The translations under genes were made by a program, and so were the position numbers. This document shows, piece after piece, positions 18,018 through 20,560 of a stretch of DNA of 20,560 nucleotides. Each line of letters starts with the position of its first letter. The first letter of the stretch is position 1. Source of the DNA: DATHWB01 sp040880725 (GTDB lineage: Bacteria; Actinomycetota; Acidimicrobiia; Spongiisociales; ZC4RG35); the NCBI GenBank assembly GCA_040880725.1, contig JBBDHV010000036.1, positions 1 through 20,560 of the forward strand. Reading direction: 5' to 3'. The notes under the pieces are model-generated. The model did not search any database. It saw only the letters and a list, made by a program, of their open reading frames with translations, and was not told where the DNA came from.

Positions 18018-19055
18018 ATGTGGTTGCTGACCGTTCGGGACCTGACGCATCGAGTCGCGCGTTTCGTCGTCGTCATCGGGGCCACCGCCGTCGTCTTCAC
18101 CCTGCTCTTCCTCATGACCGGCCTGGTCGAACAGTTCAACCAGGAACCATTTCTGAGCGTGGACGCGATCAGCGAGGAGGATTGGGTCGTCCCGTCCGGA
18201 GTCTCGGGTCCGGTGACGGCGACGTCGACGCTCGATCCCGAGACCGCGTCGCAGCTGGCGAACGCGGGTCTCGAACCGGTGCTCATGGCGAGGGGGACGC
18301 TGACCGTCGACGGGATCACCTCGGAATCGGTGGTGCTCGGACACGTCGTCGGGGGTTCGGTCACGCCCCCACTGGCCGAGGGACGGCATGTGGGCGCAAC
18401 GGGCGAGGCGGTCACCGACGAATCGACCGGAGTTGCGGTCGGTGACGAGATCCGCCTGTCCGACACCTCCTTCACCGTTGTCGGGATCACGGCCGACACC
18501 ACGCTTCTCGCCGGTCAGCCGCTCGTCTTCGTCGGCATCGACGATGTGAGAGACGTCCTGTTCGGGGGCTCGCATGCCACGAGCGCGCTCCTGGGCACTC
18601 CCGACGAAGTTCCCGACGGCGTGGCGGTCCTCACCCCCACCCAGGTGGCAGAGGATGCGCTCGGGCCTCTCGAAAGTGCGATCTCGTCGATCGACCTCAT
18701 CCGGATCCTGCTGTGGGCCGTTGCCGCGATCATCATCGGAGCGGTCGTGTATCTGTCCGCACTCGAACGCAGCCGGAACTTCGCCGTGCTGCGAGCCGTG
18801 GGTGCGCCGATCCGCAAGCTCGGCGGCAGTCTCGCACTCCAAGCGCTGGTGATCGCTCTGGTCGCGGTCGCCGTCGCCGCCGTGCTGCAATTCCTCCTGG
18901 TGCCGGTCTTCCCGATGGCGGTACGAGTACCCGCACGTTCACTGTGGCAGCTGCCCCTCGTTGCGATGGTCGTTGCGTTGGTCGCCGCCGCGGGGGGGAT
19001 GCGGCGGGTGCGCCGGACCGATCCGGCACAGGCGTTCGCGGGACCCGGCGCATGA
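18018..19055 (+). CDS. FtsX/MacB-type ABC transporter permease
   Basis: A 345-residue membrane protein with four predicted segments: TM1 about 14-36, then an extracytoplasmic domain (about 40-225) of the MacB-periplasmic-core kind, then TM2 about 228-248, TM3 about 270-298 and TM4 about 308-328. ERSRNFAVLRAVGAP (250-264) is the loop that contacts the ATPase in FtsX/MacB/LolC permeases, and the end RRTDPAQAF (332-340) is typical. Such transporters do not import solutes; they move lipids, lipoproteins or peptides out of the membrane, or transmit conformational signals. It probably works as a dimer with the next gene's ATPase. Its TGA overlaps the next ATG in ATGA. Confidence 0.88.
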   Translation: MWLLTVRDLTHRVARFVVVIGATAVVFTLLFLMTGLVEQFNQEPFLSVDAISEEDWVVPSGVSGPVTATSTLDPETASQLANAGLEPVLMARGTLTVDGITSESVVLGHVVGGSVTPPLAEGRHVGATGEAVTDESTGVAVGDEIRLSDTSFTVVGITADTTLLAGQPLVFVGIDDVRDVLFGGSHATSALLGTPDEVPDGVAVLTPTQVAEDALGPLESAISSIDLIRILLWAVAAIIIGAVVYLSALERSRNFAVLRAVGAPIRKLGGSLALQALVIALVAVAVAAVLQFLLVPVFPMAVRVPARSLWQLPLVAMVVALVAAAGGMRRVRRTDPAQAFAGPGA

Positions 19056-20014
19056 CCTATCCAGCCCAATCCCTGTCCGTTCGCGACCTCGTCGTCGAAT
19101 ACGCCTCCGAGGGGTACCGGGTCCGCCCACTCGACGGGTTCAACCTCGACGCTGCCGCCGGAGAGCTAACCGTCCTGCTCGGGCCGTCCGGCTCCGGCAA
19201 GACCACGCTGCTGTCGTGCCTGGGCGGGATCCTGACACCCACCGCCGGAACGATTCGTCTGGGCGACACGGCGATCACCGAACTCGGCGCCGACGGCCTC
19301 GATGACTACCGACGTCGGGATGTGGGGTTCGTGTTCCAGGCCTTCAACCTCATTCCATCGCTGTCTGCTCGCGAGAACGTGGCAATCCCGCTGATCATGT
19401 CGGGTACTCCCCGCAACGAGGCCCTCGCCCGTGCCGAAGCCGTGTTGGCCACGGTCGGCCTCGGTGACCGCATGCATCACAAACCCAGGGGCCTCTCGGG
19501 CGGCCAGCAACAGCGGGTGGCGATCGCCCGCGGCATCGTCCACGAGCCGACGCTCCTGCTCGCGGATGAACCCACGGCCAATCTCGACTACGTCCAGGCC
19601 GAGGCGATCATTCGGCTGTTGCGGGAACTACGCGACCAGGGCCGCATCATCGTGATTTCCACCCACGACGCTCGTCTCGTCCCGGTGGCCGACACGACTG
19701 TCCAGATGGCAATGGACGTCGAGACTGCCGACGGTGCTCCCCAGGAAGTGAGCTACGCCGCAGGCGAGGTGATCTTCGAGCAGGGTGACCAGCCGCGGCT
19801 GGTGTATGTGATCGAGTCAGGCGAAGTCGAAGTGTTCCGCCGACTCGCAGATGGGGCGGAGACACGACTCACCACCCTCACCGCGGGCAAGTACTTCGGC
19901 GAGCTCGGTGCCTTGATGGGCACCCCGCGCGCCGCCTCGGTTCGGACATTGTCCGAGTCCCGCTTCGTTGCGTACGGACCGTCGGAGTTCCGCAAGGAAT
20001 TCCTCGGCCACTGA
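19052..20014 (+). CDS. ABC transporter ATPase (LolD/MacB type) fused to a cyclic-nucleotide-binding domain
   Basis: A 320-residue fusion. Residues 1-222 are an ATPase of the LolD/MacB class: Walker A GPSGSGKTT (44-52), FVFQAFNLIPSLSARENV (93-110), signature LSGGQQQR (148-155), Walker B LLLADEPTANLD (168-179), and H-loop His205. Residues about 230-320 are a complete cNMP domain: a first strand after VSYAAGEVIFEQGD, and a phosphate-binding cassette FGELGALMGTPRAAS (282-296) with Glu284 and Arg293, matching the consensus for cAMP/cGMP contact. The domain ends with only a short helix, too short for the helix-turn-helix of CRP. A cyclic nucleotide or another ligand may therefore control the transporter. 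The start overlaps the permease stop by four bases. Confidence 0.92.
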   Translation: MTYPAQSLSVRDLVVEYASEGYRVRPLDGFNLDAAAGELTVLLGPSGSGKTTLLSCLGGILTPTAGTIRLGDTAITELGADGLDDYRRRDVGFVFQAFNLIPSLSARENVAIPLIMSGTPRNEALARAEAVLATVGLGDRMHHKPRGLSGGQQQRVAIARGIVHEPTLLLADEPTANLDYVQAEAIIRLLRELRDQGRIIVISTHDARLVPVADTTVQMAMDVETADGAPQEVSYAAGEVIFEQGDQPRLVYVIESGEVEVFRRLADGAETRLTTLTAGKYFGELGALMGTPRAASVRTLSESRFVAYGPSEFRKEFLGH

Positions 20015-20044
20015 GACACGCTCAGGGTCAGCGGATAGGCAGGC

Positions 20045-20098
20045 CGGCTTCGCCGACTGTTTCTCTGTTCCGCCCGAAAAAGCTTCGCTTTCGGGCGG
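20045..20098. repeat. REP-like double hairpin downstream of the patatin–ABC operon
   Basis: A small hairpin, CGGC-TTC-GCCG (20045-20055), is followed by a long one at 20070-20098 in which CCGCCCGAAA pairs with TTTCGGGCGG, continuing as AAGC-TTC-GCTT with a two-A bulge. Both share GCTTCGC. There is no following T-tract on the plus strand, so it may be a terminator of the operon or a repetitive extragenic palindrome. Confidence 0.55.
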
Positions 20099-20131
20099 GA
20101 AGCCGACGGATGGGGCTCGCGAGCTCGCCCA

Positions 20132-20310
20132 ATCCAATGGGGGTGTATCGGTCTGTCGTGTGGGAGGCTGAGAGTAGAGCCGGCTGGCTGGTGAGCACTC
20201 GACCCAATCTGGAATCTGAATTCCTGTGTGCGGACCGTGCCCCAGCTGGTTGGCGAGCCTGCCTGTAGCACTGCTGGGGTGTCGTGCCTTCGAGCACTTG
20301 GCCATTGGAT
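20132..20310 (+). ncRNA. Candidate bridge RNA region of an IS110 element
   Basis: Non-coding DNA directly before the IS110-type transposase, where elements of the IS110 group encode a bridge RNA of roughly 180 bases. Visible structure: GGAAT-CTGA-ATTCC (20211-20224); CCCCAGC/GCTGGGG (20240-20246 with 20273-20279) closing a 26-base loop; GTGC/GCAC (20284-20297). Bases 20132-20140 (ATCCAATGG) are exactly complementary to 20302-20310. The boundaries given are those of this long-range pair and are a guess; the true RNA could start or end elsewhere, and the left end of the element is not defined. Confidence 0.3.
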
Positions 20311-20364
20311 CGTTGCTGGGAAGGCTCCACGGCTCAACGCCCGCCAGAAGGAAGGGAGCTATCG

Positions 20365-20560
20365 ATGTTGTTCGTGGGCAACGACTGGGCAGAGGATCAT
20401 CACGACGTCTGGGTGATGTCGGAAACGGGAGAGGCGCTGGCTGTTCGACGGTTCGACGACAGCGTTGAAGGAATCAGGAGATTCCATGAGGTGGTCGGCG
20501 AACACGCCGAGGATCCCGCCGAGGTGATCATCGGGGTGGAGACAGATCGGGGCTTGTGGG
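20365..20560 (+). CDS. IS110-family transposase, N-terminal part (cut by window end)
   Basis: An ATG at 20365, with AAGGGAG (20352-20358) upstream, opens a frame that stays open to the window end (65 codons seen). The N terminus MLFVGNDWAEDHHDV matches the RuvC-like DEDD fold of IS110 transposases (usually VGIDWAEDHHDV), with Asp7 as the first catalytic acid. GVETDRG (57-63) supplies the catalytic Glu59. Later residues, including the C-terminal serine domain, lie outside. These recombinases move a circular intermediate guided by a structured RNA from the element's non-coding end. Codon use and strand agree with the host, so age cannot be judged. Only the N-terminal part can be tested for integrity, and it has no frameshift. 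Confidence 0.85.
   Translation, partial: MLFVGNDWAEDHHDVWVMSETGEALAVRRFDDSVEGIRRFHEVVGEHAEDPAEVIIGVETDRGLW
20365..20560 (+). mobile_element. IS110-family insertion sequence, coding part (left portion)
   Basis: The element is recognised by its transposase. It continues beyond the window. The left end must lie somewhere between the operon stop at 20014 and 20364; IS110-group elements usually lack terminal inverted repeats and target duplications, so it cannot be placed exactly. Confidence 0.7.

Noticed and set aside
18713..19051. Upstream extension of the ABC ATPase frame over the permease gene
   Set aside because: It lies in another frame of a well-supported permease; the ATG at 19052 overlaps the permease stop and begins the ATPase fold.
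15873..20014. The ABC pair as a glutamine importer (annotation style used for mycobacterial relatives)
   Set aside because: The permease has the four-helix FtsX/MacB layout with a large external domain, and the ATPase is LolD/MacB-like; there is no amino-acid binding protein in the operon.
20070..20098. Long hairpin as a classical rho-independent terminator
   Set aside because: There is no T-tract after the stem on the plus strand, so it is recorded as a REP-like repeat that may still stop transcription.

Overview
The window is high-GC DNA with densely packed genes, strong G/C bias at third codon positions, many GTG starts and apparently leaderless genes. Together with an actinobacterial-type fused 2-oxoglutarate decarboxylase/dehydrogenase (Kgd/OdhA layout) and a MutT1-type Nudix–histidine phosphatase fusion, this points to an actinobacterium. 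The class Acidimicrobiia or a relative is my guess and not something the sequence proves. No rRNA, tRNA or CRISPR array was seen. Ten Ns at 10876-10885 mark an assembly gap.

Layout. 1-48: probable end of an upstream gene. 114-578 (+): small lipoprotein of unknown function. 580-1335 (-) and 1390-2157 (+): divergent pair of alpha/beta hydrolases. 2158-2327: hairpin-rich tandem repeat. 2328-2543 and 2540-3427 (+): zinc-ribbon-like small protein translationally coupled to a MutT1-like protein. 3430-7047 (-): kgd. 7099-9462 (+): HerA/FtsK-like ATPase divergent from kgd. 9576-10823 (+): branched-chain amino acid binding lipoprotein. 10824-10969: terminator-like hairpin, gap and a promoter. 10970-11551 (+): lipoprotein of unknown function. 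11565-15616 (-): livHMGF operon, in which LivH carries an unusual secreted N-terminal domain. 15617-15872: divergent promoter region with a large palindrome. 15873-20014 (+): three-gene operon of a patatin-like phospholipase with two cyclic-nucleotide-binding (cNMP) domains, an FtsX/MacB-type ABC permease, and an ABC ATPase fused to a C-terminal cNMP domain. 20015-20364: hairpins and a probable IS110-type non-coding left end. 20365-end: start of an IS110-family transposase, cut by the window edge.

How they work together. LivK plus LivHMGF forms a complete branched-chain amino acid (or related amide/urea-type) importer. Kgd serves the TCA cycle at 2-oxoglutarate. The patatin–permease–ATPase operon is the most interesting unit. 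It looks like a membrane-lipid or lipoprotein handling module in which both the lipase and the transporter ATPase carry domains of the cAMP/cGMP-sensing fold. From memory, Mycobacterium tuberculosis has related neighbours (Rv2563-Rv2565), so the components are not unknown, but a joint function is to my knowledge not established. The second item of interest is the IS110 element, whose upstream non-coding segment is where a bridge RNA would lie.
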